NCBI RefSeq assembly: GCF_000721705.1
Contig: NZ_JOJL01000039.1
Coordinates: forward strand, 147,228 to 211,227
Direction of reading: 5' to 3'
Source: Actinoplanes subtropicus
GTDB lineage: Bacteria > Actinomycetota > Actinomycetes > Mycobacteriales > Micromonosporaceae
DNA length: 64,000 nucleotides
Shown piece after piece: positions 41,827 to 51,428 of the stretch (its first letter is position 1; the number at the start of each line of letters is the position of its first letter). Below the pieces are notes generated by a model. It did no database searches and was not told the DNA's origin. It saw nothing but the letters and a program-made list of their open reading frames with translations. The position numbers and the translations under genes were made by a program.

Positions 41827-41969
41827 ACGGCACCCGCCACCGTTGGTGACCATCCATCTCGCCTCACCCTTTCTGCCCCAAGTTGGTGGTCCGCCGATCG
41901 ACGCAACCAAATGCGCCGTTGTCGCCGACGATTGACGTCGACGTAATACCAGTCCATGGCCGCGTGCAG

Positions 41970-44768
41970 TTATCGAGGGCCGTCGTCCAGCAGTGCCCGC
42001 ATCCGATCCGCGCCCGGGTTGAAGCCGCCGCCGGTTGCCGCGTCGAGCAGCGCACTCGCCGGCGCGTCGAGGAAGCGGGCCAGACGCCCGGCGAGGGCAG
42101 CCTCGCCGGGCGCCACCCCGGACTCGGTGGCCGCCCACACGATCCGGTCCCACCCGGGCTGGTGGTCCATCAACTGGCGGATCGTCGGCTCCGTCGGGCT
42201 CGAGGTCTCCTCGGCGTACGGGTCGGGCAGCATCCAGAAATGACGTCCGTGCCGAACGGTGACGTCCTGCTGCCGGCCAGGCAGCGACACGACCGCCGAG
42301 GCGCCCACCGGGACCACGACGGTAATCCGGAGCTTCCCGTCGGCCCGATCCCAGGAGACCGACGCCTCCCCGTACGGTGTCAGATGCCGTGCCGCGGCCC
42401 GCGTCAACCGCCGACCCGGCAGGGGGCGCACCTCGATCACCCGGTAGCCGGGTGCCCCCGGGGCCAGCCCGGCCACCCGCCGGTGCAGCCAGTCGGCGAC
42501 GGCGCCCAGCGCGTAGTGGTTGAACGATGTCATCTTGCCCGGGTTGATGCTGCCGTCCGGGAGCATGCTGTCCCAGCGCTCCCAGACCGTGGTGGCGCCC
42601 ATGGTAACCGGGTAGAGCCAGGACGGGCATCCCGTCTGCAGCAGTAGCCGGAAGGCCAGCTCCGGCTCGCCCGCGTCGGCCAGGGCGTCGGTCATCAGCG
42701 GGGTGCCGACGAAGCCGGTGCTGATCCGGAAACCGGCCGCCCGGACCAGGTCGGCCAGCCGTTGCCCGGCGCGGCGGCGCTGTTCCGGATCGGGCAGCAG
42801 CGCCCACTGCAGGGCCAGGGCATACGTGGTGGCCGCGTCGCCGAGCACCCGCCCGCCTGCCGTCACGTACTCACCGGCGAACGCGTCGCGCACCCGGGCG
42901 GCCAGGTCGCCGTACTCGCGAGCGTGCGCTTCGTCGCCGATGACTCCGGCGGCCAGGGCCACGATCTCGGCCGAGCGGGCCAGGTAAGCGGTGGCGATGA
43001 CATCCGGGTCGGCCTTGGCGCGGAAGGGTTCCGCCGGTGGCGCCGTCGGGTCGAGCCAGTCGCCGAACTGGAACCCGCCCTCCCGCAGCAGCGGGTCGCC
43101 GGCCAGCCCGGCCACCCGGTTCACCCAGGCGAGCATGCTCGGCAGCTGGCGCGCGAGCAGGTCACGGTCGCCGGTGCGCTGGTAGAGCACCCAGGGCACG
43201 ATGGTGGCGGCGTCACCCCAGGCCGCGGTGGCCGGCCCCGGCCGGGGCATCACGTCCGGTACCACGAATGGCACCGAGCCGTCCTTGTGTTGCTCGGCGG
43301 CCAGGTCGGCGAGCCAGCTGCCGAGGAAGCCCGCGGTGTCGAACAGGAAGCTTGCGGTGGGGGCGAAGACCTGGATGTCGCCGGTCCAGCCGAGCCGCTC
43401 GTCGCGCTGCGGGCAGTCGGTGGGCACGTCGAGGAAGTTGCCGCGCATCCCCCAGACGACGTTCTCGTGGAACCGGTCGAGCAGCGCGTGCGACGACTCG
43501 AACCACCCGGTCCGCCGCAGGTCCGATCCGACGACGACGGCCTCGAGGTCGCCGATGGTGAGACCGGGAACACCGCTGACCTCCGCGTAGCGGAAGCCGT
43601 GGAAGGTCAGCTCGGGCTCCAGAGTGGCCTCGGGCTCGCCGCTCAACACATAGGTGTCGGTGGCCTTGGCGCTCCCCAGGGGCCGGACCCCCAACTCCCC
43701 GTCCTCGAGCACCTCGGCGTGCCGCACTGTCACCTCGTCGCCGGCCACACCACCGCGCACCCTCAGCCGCACCCACCCGACGAGGTTCTGCCCGAAGTCG
43801 ACAAGCGTCTTCCCGGCCGGCGACGTGCTCACCGCCACCGCCGGCAGCACCTGAGTAACCCGAACAGGAGGCCCCTCGGGCGCCACGAGCCGCCCCAAAT
43901 CCGTGTCGAGCACGTCGACCGGGTGCTGCCCTCCCGCGGCCTGGTCGCGACGGCGCAGGTCGGTGCGCTGACCGTCGTACAGGTCGTCGGCGACGATCTC
44001 GCTCTCCCGGGCGGTCCACGAGCCGTCGGTGTGCAGCACGTGGGTAGCGCCGTCGACGGTCGTGACCTCCAATTGGGCGAGCGCGGCCAGCCGGTCGCCG
44101 TAGATGGCCCGCCGGCCCTGGAAGCCGAGCCGGCCGCGGAACCAGCCGTTGCCGAGCAGAATTTCCAGGTGGTTCGTGCCGGCCTGGAGCAGACCGGCGA
44201 CGTCGTGGGTCTGGTAACGCAGCCGGTGCTGGTAGGCGGTCCAGCCCGGGGCGAGCCGTTCGTCGCCGACCCGGTTGCCGTTGAGCCGGGCTACGTAGAC
44301 GCCGTGCGCGGTGAGGTGGAGCCGGGCCTTCACGACGCCACCGGGCAGTTCGATCGAGCCCGAGAGGATCGGCGCGGGGGCGCCGTTGCCGGCGATGTCG
44401 CGCGGACTCACGAAACGGGCGGTCCAGTCGGCCGGCGCCAGCAGGCCGGCCTCGACGACCGCGGGCTCACTCCAATCGCTCCGGGAGACGGCGTCGGCGA
44501 CGCGGACGCGTACGGTTGCCGACACCCGCGCCGTCAGTGGCGCACCCGGCCAGGGCAGCAGAATCTGCTCGCCGCCCTGACCGGCGAAGACTTCCGGCTC
44601 CGCGCCCTCGCGAGTGATCTCTATTTCGTAGCGCTGTTGGGTGTAACCGTCGGGAGCCGTCGGCACCTGCCACGAGATGCGCGGCGTGGCGGTGCCGATG
44701 CCCAGCACTGGCCGATCGGCCGGGTGGTGGTCGAAGCGGAGAGCGACGGGTGCGGCGAGCTCGGGCAT
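41970..44768 (-). CDS. Alpha-L-rhamnosidase (GH78)
   Basis: This 932-residue intracellular enzyme removes terminal rhamnose, as from rhamnogalacturonan fragments or flavonoid glycosides. N-terminal beta-sandwich (PAPILSGSIELPGGVVKARL; YVARLNGNRVGDERLAPGWT) precedes the alpha-rhamnosidase domain with GWVRLRVRG, the (alpha/alpha)6 barrel with DVPTDCPQRDERLGWTGDIQ (catalytic region, near residue 455) and TVWERWDSMLPDGSINPGKM with the second acid, and a C-terminal beta domain. No signal peptide, so substrate must be imported. A LacI-type TGAAACGATTCA lies 18 bp upstream. Operon-free, divergent from an esterase. Confidence 0.95.
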   Translation of the reverse strand: MPELAAPVALRFDHHPADRPVLGIGTATPRISWQVPTAPDGYTQQRYEIEITREGAEPEVFAGQGGEQILLPWPGAPLTARVSATVRVRVADAVSRSDWSEPAVVEAGLLAPADWTARFVSPRDIAGNGAPAPILSGSIELPGGVVKARLHLTAHGVYVARLNGNRVGDERLAPGWTAYQHRLRYQTHDVAGLLQAGTNHLEILLGNGWFRGRLGFQGRRAIYGDRLAALAQLEVTTVDGATHVLHTDGSWTARESEIVADDLYDGQRTDLRRRDQAAGGQHPVDVLDTDLGRLVAPEGPPVRVTQVLPAVAVSTSPAGKTLVDFGQNLVGWVRLRVRGGVAGDEVTVRHAEVLEDGELGVRPLGSAKATDTYVLSGEPEATLEPELTFHGFRYAEVSGVPGLTIGDLEAVVVGSDLRRTGWFESSHALLDRFHENVVWGMRGNFLDVPTDCPQRDERLGWTGDIQVFAPTASFLFDTAGFLGSWLADLAAEQHKDGSVPFVVPDVMPRPGPATAAWGDAATIVPWVLYQRTGDRDLLARQLPSMLAWVNRVAGLAGDPLLREGGFQFGDWLDPTAPPAEPFRAKADPDVIATAYLARSAEIVALAAGVIGDEAHAREYGDLAARVRDAFAGEYVTAGGRVLGDAATTYALALQWALLPDPEQRRRAGQRLADLVRAAGFRISTGFVGTPLMTDALADAGEPELAFRLLLQTGCPSWLYPVTMGATTVWERWDSMLPDGSINPGKMTSFNHYALGAVADWLHRRVAGLAPGAPGYRVIEVRPLPGRRLTRAAARHLTPYGEASVSWDRADGKLRITVVVPVGASAVVSLPGRQQDVTVRHGRHFWMLPDPYAEETSSPTEPTIRQLMDHQPGWDRIVWAATESGVAPGEAALAGRLARFLDAPASALLDAATGGGFNPGADRMRALLDDGPR

Positions 44769-44785
44769 GACACTCCAGATAATTA

Positions 44786-44797
44786 TGAAACGATTCA
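44786..44797. promoter_or_regulatory. LacI-type operator-like site upstream of rhamnosidase
   Basis: TGAAACGATTCA is a near-palindrome with central CG (one mismatch pair from TGAAACGTTTCA), 18 bp before the GH78 start codon. The regulator is not identified; the LacI-type gene at 48000-49016 is a candidate. Confidence 0.4.
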
Positions 44798-44953
44798 AGA
44801 ATCTACCGCGGTGGCGAACATTGTGCTCCGGTTGGTGGTGTGTAAGTCCGCAAACATTGATTGCCGAATCCGGGCGATGCCCATCTCTCGCGGGCCGGCG
44901 TCCGCAACCGCAAGATCCTGGAGGCACGCCGAATCTCCCGTCAGGAGCCCTCG

Positions 44954-45925
44954 ATGGACGTCTCCCGCCCCCACCCGCCGTTCGATCCGGAACTCGCCGC
45001 GGTTCTCGACGCACTGCCAGCCGGGATGAAACGCCCGCTGAACCTGGAAACCGTCGCCGCTGACCGCTCGTGGTCCGAAGGCGCCGTCCCGGACGAGTTG
45101 CTGCGCCGCGACGGCGCCGTCGACGTCGAGGAACGCCGAGTGCCGGGGCCGACCGGCGCGCCCGACGTCTCGGCGCTGATCCTGCGCCCCGCCGGCCTGG
45201 CCCGACCGGTTCCCGGCATCTACCACGTCCACGGTGGCGGGATGGTCATGGGCGACAACCGCACCGGCATCGTCGACCTCGTCGACCTCGTCGTCGACCG
45301 GGGCGTCGTCGTGGTGTCGGTCGAGTATCGGCTGGCCCCCGAGCACCCGCACCCGGCGCCGGTCGAGGACTGCTACGCCGGCCTGGTCTGGACCGCGCAG
45401 CACGCCGCGGAACTGAACATCGATCCGGCACGGCTGCTGATCTACGGGGCCAGCGCCGGTGGCGGGCTGTCCGCCGCGACCGCATTGCTCGCCCGCGACC
45501 GGGGCGGCCCGGCGCTCAGCCACCAGATCCTGCTCTGCCCCATGCTTGACGACCGCGGCATCACCGCGTCCAGCCAGGAGCTCGACAACGAGGGCATCTG
45601 GGACCGCAACGCCAACCGCACCGGCTGGACCGCGCTGCTCGGCGACGCCCGCGGCGGCCCCGATGTGGCCCCGTATGCCGCACCGGCCCGAGCGGCGGAC
45701 CTGTCCCACCTGCCCGCCACGTTCATCGACGTCGGCGCGGTGGAGACCTTCCGCGACGAGACGATCGACTACGCCGCCCGGCTCGCCCGTGCCGGCGTCT
45801 CGGTGGAACTGCACGTCTGGGCCGGCGCGTTCCACGGCTTCGAGACCTTCGCACCGCAGGCGGCCGTCAGCCGCGACTCCCGCGCCGCCCGCCTCGGCTA
45901 CCTGCGCCGCGCGCTGGGCGTCTGA
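44954..45925 (+). CDS. Alpha/beta-hydrolase of the hormone-sensitive-lipase type
   Basis: This 323-residue esterase has the oxyanion motif HVHGGGMVMGDN, EYRLAPEHPHPAP after the first core strands, the nucleophile elbow LLIYGASAGGGLSAATA (Ser near residue 165), Asp in TFIDVGAVETFRDE, and His in WAGAFHGFETFAP. HSL-family enzymes cleave short acyl esters. The ATG at 44954 has an AGGAG site. Divergent from the GH78 gene, so it probably removes acyl groups from imported sugar fragments. Confidence 0.9.
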   Translation: MDVSRPHPPFDPELAAVLDALPAGMKRPLNLETVAADRSWSEGAVPDELLRRDGAVDVEERRVPGPTGAPDVSALILRPAGLARPVPGIYHVHGGGMVMGDNRTGIVDLVDLVVDRGVVVVSVEYRLAPEHPHPAPVEDCYAGLVWTAQHAAELNIDPARLLIYGASAGGGLSAATALLARDRGGPALSHQILLCPMLDDRGITASSQELDNEGIWDRNANRTGWTALLGDARGGPDVAPYAAPARAADLSHLPATFIDVGAVETFRDETIDYAARLARAGVSVELHVWAGAFHGFETFAPQAAVSRDSRAARLGYLRRALGV

Positions 45926-45931
45926 CCGTGC

Positions 45932-45969
45932 TGTGCCGGGCCGCATGCGGTGGCGTGCTGTCCGGCACA
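45932..45969. terminator. Candidate terminator between convergent genes
   Basis: TGTGCCGG (45932-45939) and CCGGCACA (45962-45969) form a stem with a 22-nt loop, directly after the HSL-type hydrolase and ahead of the convergent GH27 gene end. Confidence 0.45.
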
Positions 45970-46052
45970 CGGCGAGAACGGCCATCGATCGGACATGAAC
46001 CGAACGGGTCCGTCAGGGCGCCCGCCCGCGGGGCGGGCACCGAACCGGGATT

Positions 46053-47693
46053 TCAGAGGCGGCCCCAGCGTTGGTTCGCGGCGGCGGAGCAGGTCCACAG
46101 GATGAGCGGGGTGTTGTTGGCGGTGGCAGCCTCGTTCACGTCGATGCACCTGCCGGATTGCACGCCTCGGATGGTGCCGTCGTCCTGCATCGCCCACTGT
46201 TGATTGGTGCCGGCGCCGCAGGTCCAGACGATCACCCTGGTGCCATTGACGGTGCCGTTGCCTTCGGCGTCCAGGCACTTGCCACTGATGCGCAGCTGGC
46301 CGGAGACCGCGGTGACGACCTGGGTGAAGCCGCCGTTGCAGTCCCAGATGACCGCCTGGGTGCCGTCGTTCGGGGCGCCGCCGAGCACGTCCAGGCAACG
46401 ACCAGAACCGGCGCCGCGCAGGCTGAACGAGTCGGTCGCGATCGCCGAGCCGGTTCGGACCCGATACATCACCACACCGTGTGGCGGGACGGTCGCGCTG
46501 ATCGCGCCCGTGGTGTTCCGGATCGCCTGGGTCCAGACTTCGTAGGTGTGGTAACCGCTCGCCGCGGGCATACCGGCCGCGGTAGCGGTGGTGGACACGG
46601 TCGCGGTGGCGGCCGAGCGGTTCAGCAGGGCGACAGCGGCCGAGCCGTCGCTGAGCGTCTTGGCCCAGACCTCGGTCTCACCGGAGTCGCTGACGCGCTG
46701 GGCCTGCCGGCCGGCGCTGTCCTGGTCGATGGCCAGCACGTCCGGGTTGATCAGCACGGTGCGTACGTCGGCGGGCATCGAGGTGATGTCGTTCCCGGCG
46801 ATCAGCGGCGCGGCCATCATGGCCCACATGCTCAGGTGCGCCCGGTTCTCGGTCGGGGTGAATGTGCCGTGGACACCGACTTCCAACATGTCGGGGTCGT
46901 TCCAGTGCTGCGGTCCGGCCCACGAATAGAGAGGTGCCTGGACGTCGAGGATCTCGGTGATACCCATGAAGCAGTCGCCGGCGCAGCCGGTGCTCCAACT
47001 GTCGGTGATGTCCTCGGTGGTGCGCCACATGTCCGCCACCGAGCTCCAGTTGTAGAGAGCCCCGGTGTTGGCGTGGGCGCTGTTGGGGTTGATCGAGTAG
47101 ACGATCGGCCTCCCCGTGGCGCGTAGCGCGTCGCGCATCGTCGAAAAGCTCGCGATCTGGTCGTCCAGGGTGCCCCACGGGGAGCACCAGTCGTACTTGA
47201 GGTAGTCGACTCCCCATGAGGCGAACGTGTTGGCGTCCTGCTGTTCGTGACCGAGCGCGCCGGTGGCGCCGCCGATCGAGTTGAAGTACTGCGCGCAGGT
47301 CTGCTCGCGGGGTGCCTGGTAGATGCCGAACTTCAGTCCTTTGCCGTGGATGTAGTCGCCCAGCGCCTTCATACCCGACGGGAAACGGTCCCCGTCGCCC
47401 CGGAGGTTGCCGGAGGCGTCGCGCGTGGTCGCCTGCCAGCAGTCGTCCACGACGACGTACTGGTACCCGGCCGCACTCATCCCGGAGCTGACCATCGCGT
47501 CCGCCGCTGCACGGATCTTGGACTCGTTGATGTCGCAACCGAAGGTGTTCCAGCTGTTCCAGCCCAACGGCGGCCGCACGGCCGGGCTACCCGCTGCGGC
47601 GGAGGCGGGCGAGACGGGGACCAGTGGCGTACCTGCCAAGGCGGTGACAGCCAAGGCGATTGTGGCCGTCAACGGCCGGACACGAGTTCTCAT
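46053..47693 (-). CDS. Secreted alpha-galactosidase (GH27) with ricin-type CBM13
   Basis: This 546-residue exported enzyme cleaves alpha-galactose from galactomannan or related side chains. Signal peptide to about residue 33; GH27 barrel with PPLGWNSWNTFGCDINESKI, nucleophile in VDYLKYDWCSPWG (Asp near 168) and acid/base in HWNDPDMLEVG (near 267); a beta-sandwich; and a CBM13 trefoil with three repeats (GRCLDVLGGAPNDGTQAVIW; KCLDAEGNGTVNGTRVIVWT; RCIDVNEAATANNTPLILWT). An AGGAG site precedes the ATG. The secreted counterpart of the locus's intracellular glycosidases. Confidence 0.95.
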   Translation of the reverse strand: MRTRVRPLTATIALAVTALAGTPLVPVSPASAAAGSPAVRPPLGWNSWNTFGCDINESKIRAAADAMVSSGMSAAGYQYVVVDDCWQATTRDASGNLRGDGDRFPSGMKALGDYIHGKGLKFGIYQAPREQTCAQYFNSIGGATGALGHEQQDANTFASWGVDYLKYDWCSPWGTLDDQIASFSTMRDALRATGRPIVYSINPNSAHANTGALYNWSSVADMWRTTEDITDSWSTGCAGDCFMGITEILDVQAPLYSWAGPQHWNDPDMLEVGVHGTFTPTENRAHLSMWAMMAAPLIAGNDITSMPADVRTVLINPDVLAIDQDSAGRQAQRVSDSGETEVWAKTLSDGSAAVALLNRSAATATVSTTATAAGMPAASGYHTYEVWTQAIRNTTGAISATVPPHGVVMYRVRTGSAIATDSFSLRGAGSGRCLDVLGGAPNDGTQAVIWDCNGGFTQVVTAVSGQLRISGKCLDAEGNGTVNGTRVIVWTCGAGTNQQWAMQDDGTIRGVQSGRCIDVNEAATANNTPLILWTCSAAANQRWGRL

Positions 47694-47999
47694 GAGGACT
47701 TGCTCCTGAGGTGGTGGGGACTACCCCGGACGGGCGCGAGGAACACCTGGGTCAGGGGTGGGAAGGGACGAACGACCGGTGTGACGCCGGGGGGAGAGAC
47801 AGCCACACCGGGTAGCGAGATCGACGTACGAGCGGTGGCACAGCACACCGTTGAACGTTCTCCGAGGAGTTTCTCTGTAATGGCCGAAGCAGTCAATAAC
47901 GGGCTGCGTGTCCGACCTCGCCCGGCTATCGAGAGCGGCACCCGGCGCTTCAGACCGTCAGCCCACGGCACGCACGCGCCGTGGCCTGGGTGGAAGGCG
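47694..47999. promoter_or_regulatory. Promoter region of the alpha-galactosidase gene
   Basis: No gene in 306 bp. GAACGTTC (47853-47860), a palindrome with central CG, about 157 bp upstream of the GH27 start, may be a LacI-type site. The right boundary is the end of the LacI-type gene. Confidence 0.35.
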
Positions 48000-49016
48000 T
48001 CATGCAGTGCGTTCGGGAGCGGGCGCGGTGGTGCCGCGTTTGACCAAGTGCACCGGGAGCACCGAACGGAGGGGCCCGTTGTCGGTGCCGTCGAGGATGG
48101 CCAGCAACCGGCGGACGGCCTCTGTTCCGCTCTCCCTCAGGGGCTGGTGCATGGTGGTGAGCTGGACCAGGTCGGCGGCGTCTATGTCGTCGTAGCCGAC
48201 GACCGACAGGTCGCGCGGCACATCGAGCCCGCGCTCCCGGGCGGCGGCGAGCACCCCGAACGCAAGGGTGTCGTTAGCGGCGACAATGGCGGTCGGCGGA
48301 TCGGGGCGGGACAGGATGGTCCGCGCCGAGTCCTGGCCCCCCGCTCGGGAGTGCTCGCCCTCGACGATGTGTTCCGGCGCGATGCCGAGACCGCGTTCCT
48401 GGAGCGCTTCGATGACGCCGCGCAGTCGCATCCGACTGGACTGGACGCCCAGTGCCGGGCGTGGCGGATCGCCGACGAAGCCGATCCGGGTGTGCCCGAG
48501 TTCGAGCAGGTGGCGACCCACGAGGCGGCCGCCCTCGACGTCGTCGCTGACGACCCGGGGCACGCTGCGGTGGTGGGCGTCGATCAGCACGACCGGGAGC
48601 CCCGACCGGCGGATCCGGGCGAGTTCCTCCGCCCCGGGGGCCAGGGAGATGAAGATGGCCCCGTCGATCCGGTCCGTGCGCGCGATCTCGCGGACGGCCT
48701 CGTTGCGCCGCTCGACCGTCTCCACGTTGCGGATGATCAGATCCAGGCCGGCGGCCGTCAGCGCCCGCTCGATGCCGTGGATCCGCTCGATCACGGAGGG
48801 GATCACGATGTGTATCGAGGCGACGGCGATCGTGTTGGTGCGCCGCAGAGAGAGCTGGCGAGCGGTTGCGCTGGGCACGTAGTCGAGTTCGGCTATCGCC
48901 GCCAGCACCCGGGCGCGAGTTTCCGGCCCCACCTTGGGCTGGTTGTTCAGCACCCGACTGACCGTGCCGACTCCCACGCCGGCTCGCCGGGCGACGTCTC
49001 CGATGGTTGTCGGCAC
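48000..49016 (-). CDS. LacI-family transcriptional regulator of the ABC sugar operon
   Basis: This 338-residue repressor has a LacI helix-turn-helix (TTIGDVARRAGVGVGTVSRV; hinge SATARQLSLRRT), then a sugar-binding domain (AVASIHIVIPSVIERIHG; GAIFISLAPGAEELARIR; TAIVAANDTLAFGVLAAARE; SVVGYDDIDAADLVQLTTM). The GTG at 49016 with a GGAGG site 4 bp upstream is used; upstream in-frame codons lack a site. It is divergent from the solute-binding protein gene. Two palindromes in the shared region (49061 and 49120) are its likely operators; inducer probably an imported oligosaccharide. Confidence 0.92.
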   Translation of the reverse strand: MPTTIGDVARRAGVGVGTVSRVLNNQPKVGPETRARVLAAIAELDYVPSATARQLSLRRTNTIAVASIHIVIPSVIERIHGIERALTAAGLDLIIRNVETVERRNEAVREIARTDRIDGAIFISLAPGAEELARIRRSGLPVVLIDAHHRSVPRVVSDDVEGGRLVGRHLLELGHTRIGFVGDPPRPALGVQSSRMRLRGVIEALQERGLGIAPEHIVEGEHSRAGGQDSARTILSRPDPPTAIVAANDTLAFGVLAAARERGLDVPRDLSVVGYDDIDAADLVQLTTMHQPLRESGTEAVRRLLAILDGTDNGPLRSVLPVHLVKRGTTAPAPERTA

Positions 49017-49060
49017 GTCACCTCCGATCACGAGTGGTGCGGGCAGCATACGTCACCTGC

Positions 49061-49072
49061 GGAACCGGTTCC
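49061..49072. promoter_or_regulatory. LacI-type operator GGAACCGGTTCC
   Basis: A perfect 12-bp palindrome with central CG, 45 bp upstream of the repressor start. A second copy with one changed pair lies at 49120, so the repressor can act on both divergent promoters. Confidence 0.7.
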
Positions 49073-49088
49073 ACCGATGCCCGTGCTC

Positions 49089-49131
49089 TTGACAAGCGTG
49101 TTACGTTCCTCACCAAAGTGGAAGCGGTTCC
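49089..49131 (+). promoter_or_regulatory. Promoter -35 and operator of the ABC operon
   Basis: TTGACA (49089-49094) precedes GGAAGCGGTTCC (49120-49131), 33 bp upstream of the lipoprotein ATG at 49165. The operator would overlap the transcription start region. Confidence 0.6.
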
Positions 49132-49164
49132 ACCATGTTTCCCCTGGTGAGGGAGAGGAAGAAT

Positions 49165-50469
49165 ATGCTTAGGAAGTCCTCGGTGTTGGCTGCCGGCCTA
49201 ACGATGCTCCTGGGCGCCTGCAGTGCGGCCGGTCCGTCGGGTGACTCGTCCACGGCGAAGGACGGCGCGGTGAAGTTCACCGGATTCGTCGGCGGCCCGG
49301 GGATCCTCACGCAGACCCAGGACGCCATCAAGGTCTTCAACAAGGAAAATCCCCAATATCAGATGACCTTCGTCCAGGGCCAGCTGAACCAGGCGCCCTA
49401 CCAGCAACTGCTGACGATGTACGCGTCGGGCAACGTGCCGACCATCTTCGTGGTCGACGCCGGCGACGTCGCCAAAGTCGCCGACAAGGTGGTCGACCTC
49501 TCCGGCGAGAAATGGGCCCAGGAGGAGTATCCGTGGGCCCGTCAGCAGGGCGCGGTGGACGGCAAAGTGCTCGCGGCACCGCAGTCGGCCACCGGCATTG
49601 GCCTCGCCTTCAACCGGAAGCTCGTCGAGGCCGCGATCGGCGGGGCGTTCGATCCCACGACCATCAAGACCCGCTCCGACCTCGCCGCGCTGTTCGCCAA
49701 GATCAAGGCAGCCGGCACCGCCCCGGTGATCGTGTCGCCCCTGCCCTGGCTGCTCGCCGGCCAGTTCCTGACCAAGATGTACGACGCACAGGGGGACGAT
49801 TCCGCTCGGGCCCGGTTCATCGCCCAGCTGAAGGCGGGTACCGCCGACCTGGCCAGGGACAAGGTGTTCAACGGACTCATGGACACCTTCGACCTGACCC
49901 TGAAATACAACCTCAACGCCGCGCGGCCGATCGCCGGGACCATCGACACCGACGCCAAGGCGTTCGCCGACGGCAAGGCGGCGTTCTGGTTCATCGGCGA
50001 CTACCAGTGGCCGCAGCTGCAGGCCCTCGGAGCATCGCCCGACGGTGACGGGTACGGCATCATGCCGGTCCCGGTCAGCGACGACCCCACCGACCCTTGG
50101 AACCAAAAGGTCGTGGCGACGTCATCGTTCATGATGGCCATCGACAAGACCGTGAACACGCCGGCTCAGCAGGACGCCGCCAAGGCCTACCTCGACTGGT
50201 ACGTGCACAGCGCAAGCGGCCAGGACTTCATGGTGAACAAGACCGGCGGCGTGCCCGCGTACCGCAACGTGACACTGCAACCGAGCAACCCGATCGGCCG
50301 TATGGTTGCCGCCGATCTGCAGAAGGACCGGACCTACACCCCGATCTCCGGTCTGCCGGCCGACCACTGGAACGTCCTCGGCGACCAAATGATCAAGTAT
50401 ATGGCCGGCAAGATCGACCGGGCCGGGCTGGCGAAGGCCATCACCGCCTACTGGAAGACACAGAAATAG
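49165..50469 (+). CDS. ABC sugar transporter solute-binding lipoprotein
   Basis: This 434-residue lipoprotein binds extracellular oligosaccharide for import. Lipobox LLGAC (Cys19) and a family 1 solute-binding fold: FTGFVGGPGILTQTQDAIKV, NPQYQMTFVQGQLNQAPYQQ, ASGNVPTIFVVDAGDVAKVA, and WFIGDYQWPQLQALGASPDG. The ATG at 49165 has a GAGAGGAAGA site; an upstream ATG at 49135 lacks one. First gene of a five-gene plus-strand operon with two permeases and two hydrolases. Substrate is not determinable from sequence. Confidence 0.92.
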   Translation: MLRKSSVLAAGLTMLLGACSAAGPSGDSSTAKDGAVKFTGFVGGPGILTQTQDAIKVFNKENPQYQMTFVQGQLNQAPYQQLLTMYASGNVPTIFVVDAGDVAKVADKVVDLSGEKWAQEEYPWARQQGAVDGKVLAAPQSATGIGLAFNRKLVEAAIGGAFDPTTIKTRSDLAALFAKIKAAGTAPVIVSPLPWLLAGQFLTKMYDAQGDDSARARFIAQLKAGTADLARDKVFNGLMDTFDLTLKYNLNAARPIAGTIDTDAKAFADGKAAFWFIGDYQWPQLQALGASPDGDGYGIMPVPVSDDPTDPWNQKVVATSSFMMAIDKTVNTPAQQDAAKAYLDWYVHSASGQDFMVNKTGGVPAYRNVTLQPSNPIGRMVAADLQKDRTYTPISGLPADHWNVLGDQMIKYMAGKIDRAGLAKAITAYWKTQK

Positions 50470-50552
50470 CCGCCCGCTCTCCCGCCGCGCCGGGGCCGAC
50501 CCCTACCCGAGACCGGCCCCGTGCCCGGCAGCAACCAAGGAGAACAGCAACG

Positions 50553-51428
50553 ATGAGGCGCTCCTGGAACAACATCGGCGGATTCCTCGTCTTCGCCGGT
50601 CCGTCGACGTTCGCCTTTCTCTCGATCACTATTGTGTCCTTCCTCGCCGGGCTCATCCTGACGTTCACCAACTGGAACGGGCTGAGCGACGACCTTTCGT
50701 TCGTCGGGCTCAGCAACTACGCCGTCGCCATCGCCGACGGACAGTTCTGGCAATCGCTCGGGCTCACCGCGCTCTACGTGGTGGTCGTCGTCGTGCTCGC
50801 CAACGCCCTGGCGTTCGCGCTCGCCTACGGGCTGTCCGGCCGCATCCGGTTCCGGGGCGCGCTGCGCGCCGGCTTCTTCACGCCGAACCTGATCGGTGGC
50901 GTGATATTGGGCTTCATCTGGTATTTCATCTTCTCGCAAGGTGTGGTCGCGGTCGGCGCCGCCCTGGGCATCGACGCTCTCGCCACGCCCTGGCTCGCCT
51001 CGCCGACGCTGGCTTTCTGGGCACTGGTCATCGCCACGGTGTGGCAGGTCGCCGGCTTCCTTGTGGTCATCTACCTGGCCGGACTCACCACCCTGCCCCG
51101 CGACGTCCTGGAGGCGGCCAGCATCGACGGCGCCGGTGGCTGGGCCTGGATGCGGTCGGTGGTGCTCCCGCTGATGCGCCCCACCTTCACGATCTGCGTG
51201 TTCCTCACGATCGGCCGCTCGTTCATGACGTACGACATGAACCTGACGCTCACCAACGGTGGCCCGTACGGGTCTACCGAACTCGTGGCCATGCACGTCT
51301 ACCAGAAGGCCTTCGTGTCCCAGCAGTTCGGCACCGGGCAGGCCGAGGCACTGGTCCTGTTCCTGATCGTCGCCGTGATCTCGGTGCTGCAGGTGTCGGT
51401 CAGCCGTCGTCGAGAGGTGGATCTGTGA
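50553..51428 (+). CDS. ABC sugar transporter permease 1 (MalF-like)
   Basis: This 291-residue inner-membrane permease has six predicted helices and the EAA loop LEAASIDGAGGWAWMRSVVLP that docks the ATPase. Start ATG after AAGGAGA. Downstream gene overlaps its stop by GTGA. No ATPase gene is present in the operon; many actinobacteria use a shared MsiK-type ATPase encoded elsewhere. Confidence 0.93.
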   Translation: MRRSWNNIGGFLVFAGPSTFAFLSITIVSFLAGLILTFTNWNGLSDDLSFVGLSNYAVAIADGQFWQSLGLTALYVVVVVVLANALAFALAYGLSGRIRFRGALRAGFFTPNLIGGVILGFIWYFIFSQGVVAVGAALGIDALATPWLASPTLAFWALVIATVWQVAGFLVVIYLAGLTTLPRDVLEAASIDGAGGWAWMRSVVLPLMRPTFTICVFLTIGRSFMTYDMNLTLTNGGPYGSTELVAMHVYQKAFVSQQFGTGQAEALVLFLIVAVISVLQVSVSRRREVDL